DNA from: Ptychodera flava
Taxonomy: Eukaryota; Hemichordata; Enteropneusta; Ptychoderidae
Assembly: GCF_041260155.1 (NCBI RefSeq)
Contig: NC_091928.1
Span: 43,557,137 to 43,621,136 of the forward strand
Direction of reading: 5' to 3'
DNA: 64,000 bases
Shown: positions 14,764-27,193 of the stretch, piece after piece
Numbering within the stretch: position 1 is the first letter of the stretch
How the letters are laid out: each line of letters opens with the position of its first letter
Notes under the pieces: generated by a model
What the model saw: the letters and a program-made list of their open reading frames with translations, nothing else
What the model was told of the DNA's origin: nothing
The model's database searches: none
Translations under genes and position numbers: made by a program

Positions 14764-14923
14764 TTAAAGTGGATGGTTTTTAATTGGTGTATTCACTTGT
14801 CAATCAAAACAAAGCGTATGCAATAAACGAACAAAACGACGTTGTCCGTCAGCGTGATTCACTATTTACAAGCCAACGCTGCTGTTGTCGTACATGAAAA
14901 TACCTGCTGTACTTTCCACCACG
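14764..14923 (+). promoter_or_regulatory. Conserved 5' flank of peptide gene 2
   Basis: Matches 4896-5072. An in-frame ATG at 14894 would add ten residues (MKIPAVLSTT), but the aligned codon is not ATG in gene 1. The start at 14924 is shared by all three copies and places the signal peptide at the N terminus, so it is preferred. Confidence 0.5.
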
Positions 14924-17590
14924 ATGAAAACGTCTTTCCTGTTAGTATTTGTGGTTGTTTCCCTTTCAGTATTGACTCCTGGTACAACGGGGAGTGATAT
15001 GCAACTGTCAAAACATCAAAGCAAACTAGCAGATGTTTTGATTTCACGTCGGGTATGTACTCTATATTGATGCCTTTTATTTTTTTCAGTACTGTGTATA
15101 GTCTCTAATCATCACTATTCCCTCCTGTGATTAATTTCTAGTCGTTGAAATAGTGCTTTCTTTCAAGGATGGACAGAATACAAGCAGTCGTAAACACGTA
15201 CACATGTATGTATGTATGTATGTATGTATGTATGTATGTATGTATGTATGTATGTATGTATGTATGTATGTATCTATGTATCTATGTATCTATGTATCTA
15301 TGTATGTATGTATGTATGTATGTATGTATGTATCTATGTATGTATCTATGTATCTATGTATGTATCTATGTATCTATGTATGCATCTATGTATGTATCTG
15401 TGTATCTATGTATCAATGTATGTATCTATGTAAGCATTTTCGTATGTATGTATCTATGTATCTATGTAAGTTGTGCATCTGTTTACATGTCTATGCACTT
15501 GCTTGTGTAAGTAAAAATTTATGTACGGACATACGTACCCATATAATGCTTCCAATGCTGGACTCGTGCTCTTTCTCCTTGCCATGTACTTGCTTATCAA
15601 ATGTTTTTATACAATTCCAGGACAATTACAAAAGCCGAGCAACTGGTAAGATTAATCTTTAATTTGTAATATCATATCATATCATATCATATCATATCAA
15701 TATCATATCATATCATATCATATCATATCATATCAAACATGCTATGCGTGTATTACAATTCCGCTACTGTTAATATAATACTGAAATGAACCCGTATATT
15801 AACACTGTAACCGAACTACTTACAGCTACGCATACCTATGATCTTTGTTGGTATGTTCGTATACATATAAAACAGCTGAGCGAAGAAGACAAATGATAAT
15901 CCCAAACGTCATTATGATTATGGTCAAAATTTCGTTGTTTGCGGTCAGTTCATGGGCATTGCACTTAGGTACAAGTACAGCAAAAACATACGAACGAACG
16001 TATTGAAAATTTGTATCTTTTGGAAGTTTTGCCGACACCTGTCATCGTTCACGGCCGGTACCATACGCGATGATACGGTGCAGTGTTTTCATGTTGTCTA
16101 CGCTGCTGAAGATTAAGATACCGGTTGACAGTGCATCATTATAGATCCGCCTTACGACAAATTTCCTGTTGATAGGCTTAAGTATGCAGGTAGTGAATTA
16201 CATCGTTTACAGCCATAAATTAGCCTCAAAAATCCAACCACACTGAAAATACTCGCGATAGACTAGGTGTACATATTATATTTCCGATTTGTACCTGTCA
16301 GTGAGATTCACAGGTCATGATCGTGTCCGGTGGCACCGGTGCGGGTTTCAGATACAATGTAAGATCTGGGGAAAGTCTAACTTTCATTTAGGTTGTTAAA
16401 TGAAGTTTAGTTCTAGTTAGGCAAGCCAGGTTGAAAATATACGAGGAGATGACGTAAATACCTTCGAAATGTTTTATTCGAACAGCAACAAAATCACGAA
16501 CGAGTTACGTCACTACAGCTAATAGTGTACTCATTTCACGTTTTCCCTAATCTGCTCACAATTCCTTTCTAAGATGGTAAATTCAGTCTATTTCACGTCT
16601 GGGTATATGTATAATTCTTCGGGATAAACGGACTGATACGGGTATTATATCCACTGTATGTGTGCATTCATAGATGTTGCAGAGCTGCTTGATCTAGCCT
16701 CTTAGCTGTTCATACTCGATCGAGTTTGAAATCAAACGCTGGCGTGGCGCGAGTATTTTGACCGTTTTTGGCGGCCTCATAACTTTCACACAGGGATGAG
16801 GTTATGTATCAAAACACGTAAACACACTCATTTCAAACACTCCAGCCTATGTTTTACGTCCACCGTCATTTTAAACTTAAAATAAATCTTTAAATTGTGA
16901 AAACATATGTCGCTATCTTAATATTTATATTGTTCGCTTTAAAAGTGCTCCATAAACCCTCCCTTGAAGTGGAATGGCCCAAAAGCGGAATAATATCAAG
17001 AAGTGGTTGTCATCACTTCTTAGCTACGATACCAACTTTTAATTAGTACAGCGAGGGGCAAGGAAGGTCAATGTCAGTTGATTTTGTTGCTAATTTCGGA
17101 ACGTCTGTAAGAAAACAATCATAACAAAAGCATGCATGTATGATAGGGATTATTATACGAAGTTAGGGCGATACCGAGTCGTATTCTCGTGATGACAGTC
17201 TGCATTTTGACTCGTTGCTGCGCAACTCGTCAAAATACGGACACATCACTCGATAGACGGGGTATCGCCCAAACTTCGTGTAATTATATAACCCCTAAAT
17301 ATAATATAATATAATATAATATAATATAATATAATATAATATAATATAATATAATATAATATAATATAATATAATATAATATAATATAATATAATATAAT
17401 ATAATATAATATAATATAATATAATATTAATATATTATATATAATATAATATAATATAATATATAATATATTATAATATAATATATATAATATAATATAA
17501 TATAATATAATATAATATTATAATATATAATATAATATAATATAATATAATATAATATAATATATAATATAATATAATATAATATAATAT

Positions 17591-17688
<98 letters not shown>

Positions 17689-17758
17689 GATTCCCTCTCA
17701 TTGATTTTTTACAGACCCAATCTGCTGTATCCTACAGTGGCCTTGCTGCTCTGAGTAA
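14924..17758 (+). CDS. Secreted CC-CC peptide precursor 2 (conotoxin framework-V-like), 65 aa, three coding exons
   Basis: Coding exons are 14924-15052, 15621-15645 and 17715-17758. All junctions have GT-AG ends and the same phases (0, 1) and first two exon lengths (129 and 25 bases) as peptide gene 1. Residues 1-23 form a signal peptide (MKTSFLLVFVVV...TTG). The propeptide ends exon 1 with SRR and continues DNYKSRAT. The mature part has CC-x5-CC and ends Ser-Glu, so no amidation signal, unlike precursor 1. Between the cysteine pairs the residues are almost wholly different from precursor 1, though Trp and Pro recur. Function is unknown; a secreted defensive, predatory or signalling peptide is inferred. 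Intron 2 holds a 1.5-kb hairpin-headed element (15803-17295), an AT microsatellite and a CT run just before the acceptor. A non-coding last exon follows at 18216. Confidence 0.72.
15203..15476. repeat. TATG/TATC microsatellite in intron 1 of peptide gene 2
   Basis: TATG units with interspersed TATC and TGTATC variants, increasingly degenerate to the right. The long Met-Tyr-Val-Cys frames here are repeat artefacts. Confidence 0.95.
15670..15734. repeat. (ATATC)n microsatellite
   Basis: About thirteen ATATC units beginning some 25 bases after the exon 2 donor of peptide gene 2. Confidence 0.9.
15803..17295 (-). mobile_element. 1.5-kb hairpin-headed repeat, inverted copy
   Basis: This is the reverse complement of 50111-51624, similar along its whole length and falling off sharply at both ends. 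One end is the 150-bp palindrome at 17146-17295. The other end is CACTGTAACCG at 15803. No matching terminal inverted repeat joins the two ends, so it is not a simple cut-and-paste element. I see no conserved long frame. It lies in intron 2 of peptide gene 2. Confidence 0.75.
17146..17295. repeat. 150-bp palindrome forming one end of the 1.5-kb element
   Basis: Arms contain ACGAAGTTAGGGCGATACC and GGTATCGCCCAAACTTCGT, plus TTTTGACTCGTTG against an ACTCGTCAAAAT partner around the centre. The copy at 50111-50254 folds in the same way. Confidence 0.8.
17299..17592. repeat. (ATAAT)n microsatellite
   Basis: Nearly 300 bases of ATAAT and TATAAT units abut the palindrome of the 1.5-kb element and run into a CT tract. 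Confidence 0.95.
17593..17684. repeat. (CT)n microsatellite before exon 3 of peptide gene 2
   Basis: About 90 bases of CT with one irregularity end 30 bases before the mature-peptide exon, as in peptide gene 1. Confidence 0.95.
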
Positions 17759-17796
17759 GGAGAACCGATAGTATGTCAAAGCACTGCGAAAGGACT
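17715..17796 (+). other. Exon 3 of peptide gene 2 (mature peptide plus start of 3'UTR)
   Basis: Acceptor TTTTTTACAG precedes it and donor GTAAGT follows. The stop is at 17756-17758, leaving 38 bases to the junction, the same as in peptide gene 1. Confidence 0.68.
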
Positions 17797-18215
17797 GTAA
17801 GTCATGTATCATTTTATTCATCTTGCTACTCTGGTGTAGAACATTCCTCTGGATGATTTCAATATAAAATGATAGTACAATGCTGTTGGACCATTAATTG
17901 AACAATTTTCGGATACCAGGAAAGACAACCAAAATACGAACTTCATTGTAATGAAGAAGCATACGCATCAGGCTCCAAACTTCTGGAAGTTTAAGTGACA
18001 ATAGCTTTGTACTTACCTTTTTCTAGTTATACTCAAAAGAGCAGACACGGTACAAAAGTACCGAATTATTATTCGTCGCATTTTCTTTAAATGTCGGTAT
18101 GTTTGGTAAAAAAAAACTCAAGCCACCTTACTACTTTGCCAAAACCTGTAAGTGACAATGTCTTTGTCAGGTTTTACTATATCATATGCTTCAATGAATT
18201 TTTCGTCTCTAACAG

Positions 18216-18330
18216 ACACGCCGATGACCGTTTTCCAATGTACACAAGAGTGTACCCAGCTCTGCAGATCGTCAACCCGAAAAATAATATGGGCGTCATT
18301 ATCAAAATTTAAAAAAATCACAAGTTGTTT
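18216..18330 (+). other. Non-coding last exon of peptide gene 2
   Basis: Follows acceptor TCTCTAACAG and matches 9239-9305. Because the frame closed in exon 3 it would be 3'UTR. The exact end is unknown. Confidence 0.5.
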
Positions 18331-18989
18331 CCCAAGCATGTGATATTATAAATTTTCTGTAAAATACATTTACTGACTGATAATGAGTAATTTTGTCAAC
18401 ACAAATTTCGTACGTCATTTATGATTAAATTCTCATAAATCCTGTCAAGCAAACATGTGTTTTCCATATTTACAACATACATTATCTAGTGACTGTGTAT
18501 AATATAGTTTAATGTTCTCTGTTACGGCTCCCACATCGGTAGGATTTTAATATTTTCTCTCACATCTCAAAAATGACCATGGTCGAAAACCGAAGGTCGT
18601 TTTTGGCCTTGGTACATACCGACGGTACACAACGGTAACATGTATTTTTTTCTTTTCCATGCAACCATCAACGCTGATTTTTGAGGCACATTTGTGTTCT
18701 TTGTTGATTTGATGCCGCGTTGAACTTAATCACGAGATCCATGAGGGAGTCAATAATGTTAAATTTCTTGTATTGTTTGTTTTAACGTACGGCCGTAATA
18801 CTTGTCACGGGTTGGCGCACAGACTAAGATCGACCAAGATATTATCAAGTAACGGTCGTGCGAAATGTTGAATACCCATGTTCTTACTGAAATTGTGCAT
18901 CTCGCTAAATAACACATGATTTGCTGGAGGTGGTGCCGCTGTTGAATCTAACATCTGTTTTTCTTGCAACCCCAGAACATGTGACAACG

Positions 18990-20960
18990 TATGGACAGCC
19001 GAGTGTTCTGTTTTGAAAAGTACCCTATCCCCTTTGTATAGAATACAGATTATGTCTTCAGTAAACTATGGATTATGGATTTTTATTTAATCAGCTCGTG
19101 GGACAGTTTACGTAATATGCACATAAATATGAAACAGAGGGGCTTCAAGTTTTACTCAAACGTTCCTCAGGTTAGGAAAACTGTCAGCCGTTTACGTATT
19201 CGAAATGGTCGACGTCGCCAGCTGTGTTAACTCGATGGGCAAAGAGAAAGCTTGCGATATTCAAAAAGATAAGATAATGCAAACTTTATTTACTACATGA
19301 GCTTCAAAACAATAGCTATCTATCAAAACTCTTATCTGGCAAGTAACGTAGATTGACCTGATAGTATTTTTTCTCAATATATCATTTAGATTATTGTTTA
19401 GCTGGCTTCCAACTCTGTACTGTCTGCCTGTCTTACTCTCTAACTCCCCCTGCCCTCTCTCGAACATTTTTGTCCAACGATATTTAACAATTATACTTTG
19501 AATTTGAGATTCAATAGCAAAATGTGGAGTAATATCATAGTTGAAATAAACTAGTTTCTCGGGTGCATTCAATTTATCCATTGTGTACAAAATGTTGTCG
19601 GTGAGAACATTCGGTATCGAGGCATGTGTATACAACTGGTAATGCCACTTGTAAATGATTCAAACTGGCTGACATGTAAATACCGATCGATCTATGGCTG
19701 TGGTGTAAACCTTTGACGACCTGTGAAATATTTAATATTTGATAACGAAGTTATTGTGATGACATTAATAAACTTGGATACTGATGTTTTATTCCACAAA
19801 ACACATTTTCTGTTCTCATCATTTTGGTGAATTGTTGCCACAGCTTGGTAGAACTACTTGACCTGACCACGTCAACAGACTGGAAGTCGACATTTTATAC
19901 AAGGGTTATTTTGAAGACCGCAGGAGATCGGCAACATGTCATCTAACGGAGAAGAAAAAGTAGGGCCGGGAATAGCTTTTCGTTCTAACTGGTACTGAAC
20001 AACATGTCTAATTCCGTTACACCTCCAAAAACTTTTGAATATTGTTTTACTATCTTTTTATAATTAAAAAGCATACTTCTTTCACTCCTAAAGTGATGTT
20101 GAAATTCTGCTGATCTGGTTGTCAAGACAACTTTTGTGTGTTGAATCAGTGTCAAAGTTTATTGCTGTCAAGGGATTAACTTTAATCTGTCTACTATAGA
20201 ATTCATTGGTTATCAATAACACGGTATATGTGCATGATGAAGTCTGTTAGCAAGGCTAACACTTTGTAGGCGCTACTCAACATACTCCAGGAACGAGATT
20301 CAGAAAATGTGTTTCATGGAATAAAAACAAATGAATGACACAGACGATGTACAAGACAATGATATCAAAAAGTCCACTTATTTCTCTTAGAACAGTGACT
20401 TCAATAAATGGACGATGGCAAGGTAACATTACGCTCATGGAAAATGATAAACGGTTTTACAACGAAATCTTACTCGAATATATATATTTAATGTTGTAAG
20501 AGTAAAAACCGAAGCTTGCTGTTCGCCTAATGACTTTATACTGCTCCCAACGTTCATTTACTGAAGTATCCTAAGGTGTGAACGATACAATGTTGTCGTC
20601 ATATCATTGAAAGGTAATGCAAAATAATTTATCTTCAGTTTGTTTGCTAAAGCTTGTTTTTACCTTACCAAATGATTAAAATATGAAAACAGAAATATGA
20701 CTATTCCATGGCCAAGTACATTTAAAGTTATATGACCCAAGTTCTAAAATGGAATGTTGTGAAGTTTTTCACTTACTTTTTATAAGAACATTAACAAAAT
20801 CTCGTAATAGAGAACAAAGTTGAAGATTCACAGATAAGATATTGGGATAAAAGAAGCAATCTGCCCTAAATAAACGGAGGTGAAAACGGAAAGATTGCTG
20901 TTATTCTCTTTTTCACTAAATTGTCTATGCAAACTTAAAACACCATTCCACATAAACTGT
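18990..20960. repeat. Segmental repeat, third copy
   Basis: Positions 19140-19350 match 11030-11470 and 42120-42540. Segment X is at 19830-19945. Positions 20270-20960 match parts of 1-790 and 12230-13060. There is no conserved coding frame. Confidence 0.7.
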
Positions 20961-21429
20961 ACAGCAGTAAAATTTTTAGAAATTGAAAATTAAAATCTCA
21001 GTACTTGGTACGTATATATATAATTGTTTCACACACTAGACGAGATTTAGGGAATAGTGTAGATGTAGATTTTCAGATCTGTACATCACTTCAAATACTA
21101 AGTAGTTAAAATCAGTATGAATCGAACGTAAGATAAAAAAAATATTCAGGAGGGAGGTGGTAAGGGGATAGATACATGATAGAAAATGGTGATCAAGCTC
21201 GGGGTAGGGAAGGCGAACGAGTTATCGATATGCCATTATTGATCAAAAGAATAGAAAAATGTAAATTGAGGCAAAAAACGTTCACATGGATATTTGAAGA
21301 GTTCAAAGGTCATCGTTACTTTGTCTTGCATATGCTAGTGATTCAGATGACTAATTATAAAATACGTCATTAATTTCCCATCTGCCCTCAACGATCGCGG
21401 AATGAGAATCAAATACTGACAAAAACTAT

Positions 21430-22520
21430 ATGCTACAGCTCCATGCCAAGCTGACGAGCAGGCTTGCTTAGCCTGGCAAGGCCTGTGTTAGTCGTAGCAC
21501 AAAGGTGAACTGTGTCAGAAGGGAATGCCTATACACCTTTAACCCTTTGAGTGCTGTAATTTTTCCCACCAACATTTCGGTGCAAATTTTCCAAATTTCC
21601 GTTTATTTTATGTTATTTTTGGGGATAATTTTGAACCAAATGGACATCACATTTCATTGGCTGCAGTTTTTTATCAAAATTTAGCCAAAAAATTGAAAAA
21701 AAAATAACTAGGGAATATTTTTAAAGGTGACAAAAATTGACATTGGCCCTCAAAGGGTTAAGCTCTTCAAACAGTATATGCTAGGTCGTAGACAGTACTC
21801 TGGTTCCTTGTATTAAACAATTATCTGTGTACATTACACGGCGTGTTAAAAGCGCGAGAAAAAACATACACCAACATTACATTTCTTCAAAACCCTGCCA
21901 CTCTTTCGATTATATCATATACAGAATTCGATTTGGAATCTTGAAACAACTTTTTATGTGAAACTGTCAAAGTGGATCTTGTACTTGAAAATAAGGAAGG
22001 ATTGTCGATATATGGGAACTGGTGATCGTGGATTGCATCTAGAGCAGTGTGACATGGTCATGATGAGAGTGCTTCTTTCCGAAATTTTTTATGATCGCTG
22101 TTAGCACGAACACTGGTCAAAACGTTTTAAGATAACAGGGCCTTTACTTTACCATATGCAAGAATACTGAATTTTCTTCTTGTTTCATAGTTAAAGTCCA
22201 GAATGCATTAATTGGTGCACGATGACCGACTTCGACGTAGGATCTTGTCTGATCCCTCACAGGCAAACTAGGAGTAAATAGTCAACAAATATTATATTAT
22301 ATTTTTTCTTAATTATTAAAAATAATAAAGAAATAATTATGAAATGTATTGGTCATGATGATCGGATTATAGTAAAATTCTGTAGTTGATACATTGAAAC
22401 AGAGTAGTGAAAAATTAGTCAAAAGTTACAGCTAATGTCTCATTAAAGTCGTGTTACTATTTCATCAGGGTTGAAAGGAAGGCGGGAAGCCATACTTCTA
22501 CTGTATATTTTACAGGTTCT
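21430..22520. repeat. Segmental repeat, tail of third copy
   Basis: Positions 21430-21540 and 21770-22000 match 43560-43880. Positions 22195-22510 match 33405-33660, an AT-rich stretch with the word GCATTAATTGGTGCACGAT. A TTAA MITE interrupts it at 21539-21761. From 22520 to 22920 I see nothing recognisable. Confidence 0.65.
21539..21761. mobile_element. piggyBac-type MITE, copy 1
   Basis: TTAA at both ends (21539-21542, 21758-21761) followed by CCCTTTGAGTGC and GCCCTCAAAGGG inverted termini. The interior is AT-rich without coding capacity. The second copy is at 49609-49832 in the opposite orientation. TTAA plus CCCT termini are typical of piggyBac-derived MITEs. Confidence 0.85.
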
Positions 22521-22921
22521 AAAAACAATATTAATCGTGAACATTGCCTATTCGCCTTGCAGGGGTTATCATCCGTATCCTCTTGGATCTTAAGGTTGTC
22601 CATCAATTAACGATATCTGACAAAGGTCCTTGCGCTTTCAGGAGATATATTGCAGATTGTATTCGTGATCATTTACATAGCGCCACGTCACGCGTCACTT
22701 GTTTGAAAGTCACGACTCTATATCCCACGGTTCTGTACCATCCTATGGTTAATATTTGGGAATTATTCTGAGTTTTGAATTATGACACAAGTTATTTAGA
22801 ACTCTTTCTAAAACCATAAATATATATCTGGTTTTGCTTGACAAAAAATTTGCAACAGAAACTTTTGCACACAGCTGAACGAAATACTCGTGAAGAAGTG
22901 TAATATAGGTTGGGATTAAGC

Positions 22922-23700
22922 TTATTGTACAAGATCAGCTGCCGCGTGGGGCTCTCTCGGTTGAAACTGTTGCTTCTTAGACTTACAACGTCCTTTCTGA
23001 CCAGTGAATTCGGATGTTGTGCCCACGAGTACAGCGGTGCCGTCACTCGCATCTCTTAGGCTCGATGTCGTCACTGCGTTGTTGACGCGAGAGCGAGGGC
23101 AGAAGCCGATCAAAGACAGAACCTTGTAGTAGCCTTCTCTGAACTGTTTGTTCATCACGCCGTAGAGGACGCTGTTCAGACTGCTGTTGCCGTGGGCCAT
23201 GGTGATGATAATGATGTGCAACCACTGCGGGAGCACGTCCTCGAAGTCGACGAGGACGATCACGGCGTAAGGTCCCCAGCAGATGAAGAACACGATGAAA
23301 ATGGCGAAGAAGGTTTTCAGTAGTTGGATGTCCTTCCGCTTCACGTGGTACTCGTCGGCCCCGAACTGGACCTGGAGCGAGGCGATCCGGTGCCGCTGTG
23401 TGCGCACGAGCAGGTACACCTTCAGGTAGCAGAAGCAGACGACAGACAGGGGTAAGAAGACGGAGAGTGTCAGGAAGAAAAGAGTATAGCTGTAGCTAGC
23501 TGTGCGCTCGTAGGTGCACACCATGGTCTTGTGGTCGTAGACATGACCGCCCCAGCCGAGGAAGTTTGGCAAATCCATGAGCATGCAGCCGACCCAGATG
23601 CCGAGGGCCATGAAAATTGAGTTACGTTTGGTGTAGACTTTCTTGTAGAGGGTGTTCTTGCAGACATATATGTACCTGGGGAAAAATAAATGTACCACAG

Positions 23701-23760
<60 letters not shown>

Positions 23761-24435
23761 GGTTAGATATTTGCATCAAGTATCGTAAAAAATGCGATTT
23801 TGCGCATCACGAATCCAGATATAGACCGTGGACAGTTTTGTCAGGAAAGCGGAAACATGATATATGATATTGCTCGCAAAATATTCTCGTTTCAAACCAC
23901 CATGTGGCACATACATCTCAGCTTGACATCATCATCATTCGTACCCGCTAGGAGGGACCATGGTACGTGGTCAGGAGGAATCTTTGGCCGGCGGGCTGCT
24001 CAAAAGAAATCTCCGCGGCAGAAAGAAGTACTGTATTAGAAAAGTAAAGAACGACACGGCGACCAGGTTGTAAAAAATTAGGGGATGTATACAGAAATAC
24101 TGTGCAAAGCCTTTAGAAAATGGAACATGAGAAAGCTAACCGCTCAATACAAAAGTAATGTAAATATTGTGCACCTTACAAGGCGTGTCACAAAAATCAT
24201 ATAGGCATAAACGCTAGCGCTTTGATGGGCGAAATACATAGAGAGTTTATCCCTACCAAACAATATATGCTTGCATTTACAATGCATCCCATTATTTAAG
24301 CTATTTATGGAAATTTACAGCCAATAAGTGCTAGAAATGTTTCACTAGGTGCAGTTATCTTGCCAGGGAAGCCCAAGGAATATCTTTTTCAGTATGGCCT
24401 ATAGTTAGGAAGTGTTGGCAAATGACAATCCTTGA

Positions 24436-24501
<66 letters not shown>

Positions 24502-24581
24502 TAAAATACAGTCGATTCGCAGGGATTGCAGCGTAAGTACAATGTACCAAGTTTCCATACATACATACATACATACATACA

Positions 24582-24612
<31 letters not shown>

Positions 24613-25109
24613 TAAATTTTACATCTACATGTCATCTCGCCAACATGATCACCCTACCTGTTGATGCTAATGGCCATGATATTCCACAGCGAGGCGATGC
24701 AGGCAACGAGACAAGTACTGGCGATAATCTGGCAGAGCACGGTCTTGTCAGCGAAGAATTCGTGCCTGAGTAGAATGCCCACGATGCTGAACGTGTCTAC
24801 AAACGATGTCACCCAGAGATCTGCCAGCGCCAAGTTCATGATGAAGATGTTGCCGGCCGTGTGGAGCTTGCCGCTGACGAGAACGACACCGATCACCATG
24901 ATGTTGCCCACTGTGCCGACGATCATTAACACGAACTGTACGATCAGGTAGAAGTAGTGAAACGGCGTCATGTCGTCAGCATAGGGCGAGGACGTGCTGA
25001 CGGGGTGAGAGCCGATGCTGTTCGTCAAGTTTGTGCAGTTTGCGTTACTATCGTTGACCGCTTCAACGCAGCTGGCGTTGAAGGTGTTCCCTGCGGTAAA
25101 GTTGTTCAT
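22922..25109 (-). CDS. Melatonin-receptor-like class A GPCR, 401 aa, two exons
   Basis: Exon 1 is 24658-25109 and exon 2 is 22922-23675. The intron at 23676-24657 has GT-AG ends and splits an Arg codon AG|G. The N terminus has sequons at N3, N11, N24 and N27. TM1 carries GN at 68-69, TM2 LALAD at 93-97, and C126 would bridge to C204 in the second extracellular loop. TM3 ends in NRY at 150-152. TM6 has CWGP at 283-286 and TM7 NSVLY at 318-322. NRY in place of DRY, NRYIYVCKNTLYKKVY and SYTLFF...FCYLKVYLLV resemble vertebrate melatonin receptors, where NRYCYICHS and NAxxY are typical. The family couples mainly to Gi at the plasma membrane. The ligand here is not provable; an orphan relative is possible. 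The intron inside the E/DRY Arg codon recurs in rhodopsin-type receptors. The single-exon frame reaching into the CT repeat is an artefact. Confidence 0.85.
23704..23757. repeat. (GA)n microsatellite, CT on the receptor strand
   Basis: On the minus strand it is a CT run ending about 28 bases before the acceptor of receptor exon 2. It is the third intron in the window with a long CT tract at its 3' end. Confidence 0.95.
24438..24611. repeat. (CT)n and (CATA)n microsatellites in receptor intron
   Basis: CT at 24438-24498 and CATA at 24557-24611, the latter ending about 45 bases from the exon 1 donor. Confidence 0.95.
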
Positions 25110-25790
25110 CTTTGCAGGCCGACGATGCTCAATAAAACTGGGATGATTCGCACAACTGACACAGCTGTGCTTCCGTTGAAAAAGAGCACGACTTTCCTCA
25201 GTGTCAGTATTAGGCCAAATATGATTGGAAGTTTTCTGCGAGCTGGTACTTGTGTCGGATTAAGACACTTTTCAGGTCAAAATTGCCAGAAAAAAAAAAC
25301 TGAACAGGAGTGATCTGATCCGTCTCGACAGCCGGCCTTGCAGCGGACTGAGTCGTTTTAGCCGCCTACCTACTTTCTTATTGAAACCAATAACTATGGT
25401 AACGAATCTGTTTCCGTCATCGTTATGGTCGATTGCACGACAGTTCCAAATTATCACGGAGTCCTTTTTTTCTAACAAGCTGAACTTGTCCTTGCTATCT
25501 GCTCGTATCGTTGTTCTTTCGAGTTTCGAAATTTTACAAGATGCATTTGATGACCACGACAAAGACCACACAATCGTTTTTACATATTCTGACTCGGATT
25601 TAATGCTGTCTGATCAATTTAAATGTCACTGCTCGATTTTATCAGAAATGGTGTGGAATGCGCATGCGTAATATGAAATGCTGCGAATGAAACGTTAACA
25701 TTGTAGCGTTATGTATGACAGCTATAGTTCAGGTAAATACAATTGCTGAATGGTATACGGACGTAACCACAGTTATATCCATCAATTGAC
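25110..25790. other. Receptor upstream region, nothing recognised
   Basis: It should contain the receptor's promoter and 5'UTR on the minus strand. Short overlapping ORFs on both strands show no similarity I recognise. Confidence 0.4.
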
Positions 25791-25791
25791 C

Positions 25792-26016
<225 letters not shown>

Positions 26017-26206
26017 TGTGATGTAGCCACTAGATAGTTAATATTATATGATATTTTATGACTTGAATTTAGTTTGTATGACTGACAGTGAATGACCGAC
26101 AGTGACCTATAGTAACCCCTTCTCAGCTGAATAAAGTGCTACGACTTAGAATATATTTCGGGGTATCGTGCCGTCTCTTATACGTCTACTCCCACGCTAC
26201 GTGACA

Positions 26207-26304
26207 ATACATACATACATACATACATACATACATACATACATACATACATACATACATACATACATACATACATACATACATACATACATACATACAT
26301 ACAT

Positions 26305-26363
<59 letters not shown>

Positions 26364-26448
26364 TACATACATACATACATACATACATACATACATACAT
26401 ACATACATACATACATACATACATACATACATACATACATACATACAT
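26207..26448. repeat. (CATA)n with internal (CA)n
   Basis: CATA units flank a pure CA block at 26321-26359. Confidence 0.95.
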
Positions 26449-26756
26449 GTTAAACCCGGTTACTTCGACTGTCTTTTATATTCGCCAGCCAACTAAATGC
26501 GGACCCTGGTTCGTTGCAGTTTGTATATGAGCGCGGTGGCTGTGCTGGAACATGCAGGCGATGACAGCCGTGTAAGCGAGCTTTCCTAAACTGTCGTCTG
26601 CTGCCAAGCCTCGGAAACGTTAGATATATATATTCTCTGTTATATCGTCGGTGGGTTCCATGTCAAATATAAATATACTACCTTTCTTAGACGTTTGAGA
26701 TGGTAATAGTGAGCACCTTTACTTTATAGATTCAAAGCGAAAGTGGTTAATATGTA

Positions 26757-27135
26757 GAATGCTCCTCGGAGACAGATATTCTGACTCCAAAATTTTAACA
26801 ATTTTTTTTCTTTTTTTTGATCTACCACTAAGGGTGGGGGACTCATTTCAAAGCTCTTGGCGTAAGGAACGGTTTCACCGTCTTAGTATTTTCTTAGTTT
26901 TTCATTGTCTTAGTTTTTTAAAAATCGAAAATTTATATTTCCCCCATAGAGATAAAACAGTGATGGAGGCCATTATGAATTTTAAAAACATCGGTAAATG
27001 TCAAGTAATTTGTTTCTCTAGTACCAGAACTAGCACGGTGACCCCTGATTTTTTTATTTTTGATTTGGTGGGAGAACGGTCGAAAGTTTCACTGGAAAAG
27101 TTTTAGCAAAAGTTTCACTTTCGAGGCGCATACTA
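26757..27135. repeat. Dispersed repeat, copy 1
   Basis: It matches the reverse complement of about 63650-64000. Shared words include ACCCCTGATTTT and the complement of TTACCTAACATTTAC. It has no termini I can define. The 115-codon frame inside is not supported by the other copy. Confidence 0.6.
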
Positions 27136-27193
27136 CCTGAAGTAGTAATATAGTGTGTTGAAACTCCGGAGACACCCAGCTACTTAGAACTAA

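Noticed and set aside
14894-14923. Upstream in-frame start of peptide gene 2
   Set aside because: It is not an ATG in peptide gene 1 and would push the signal peptide inward.
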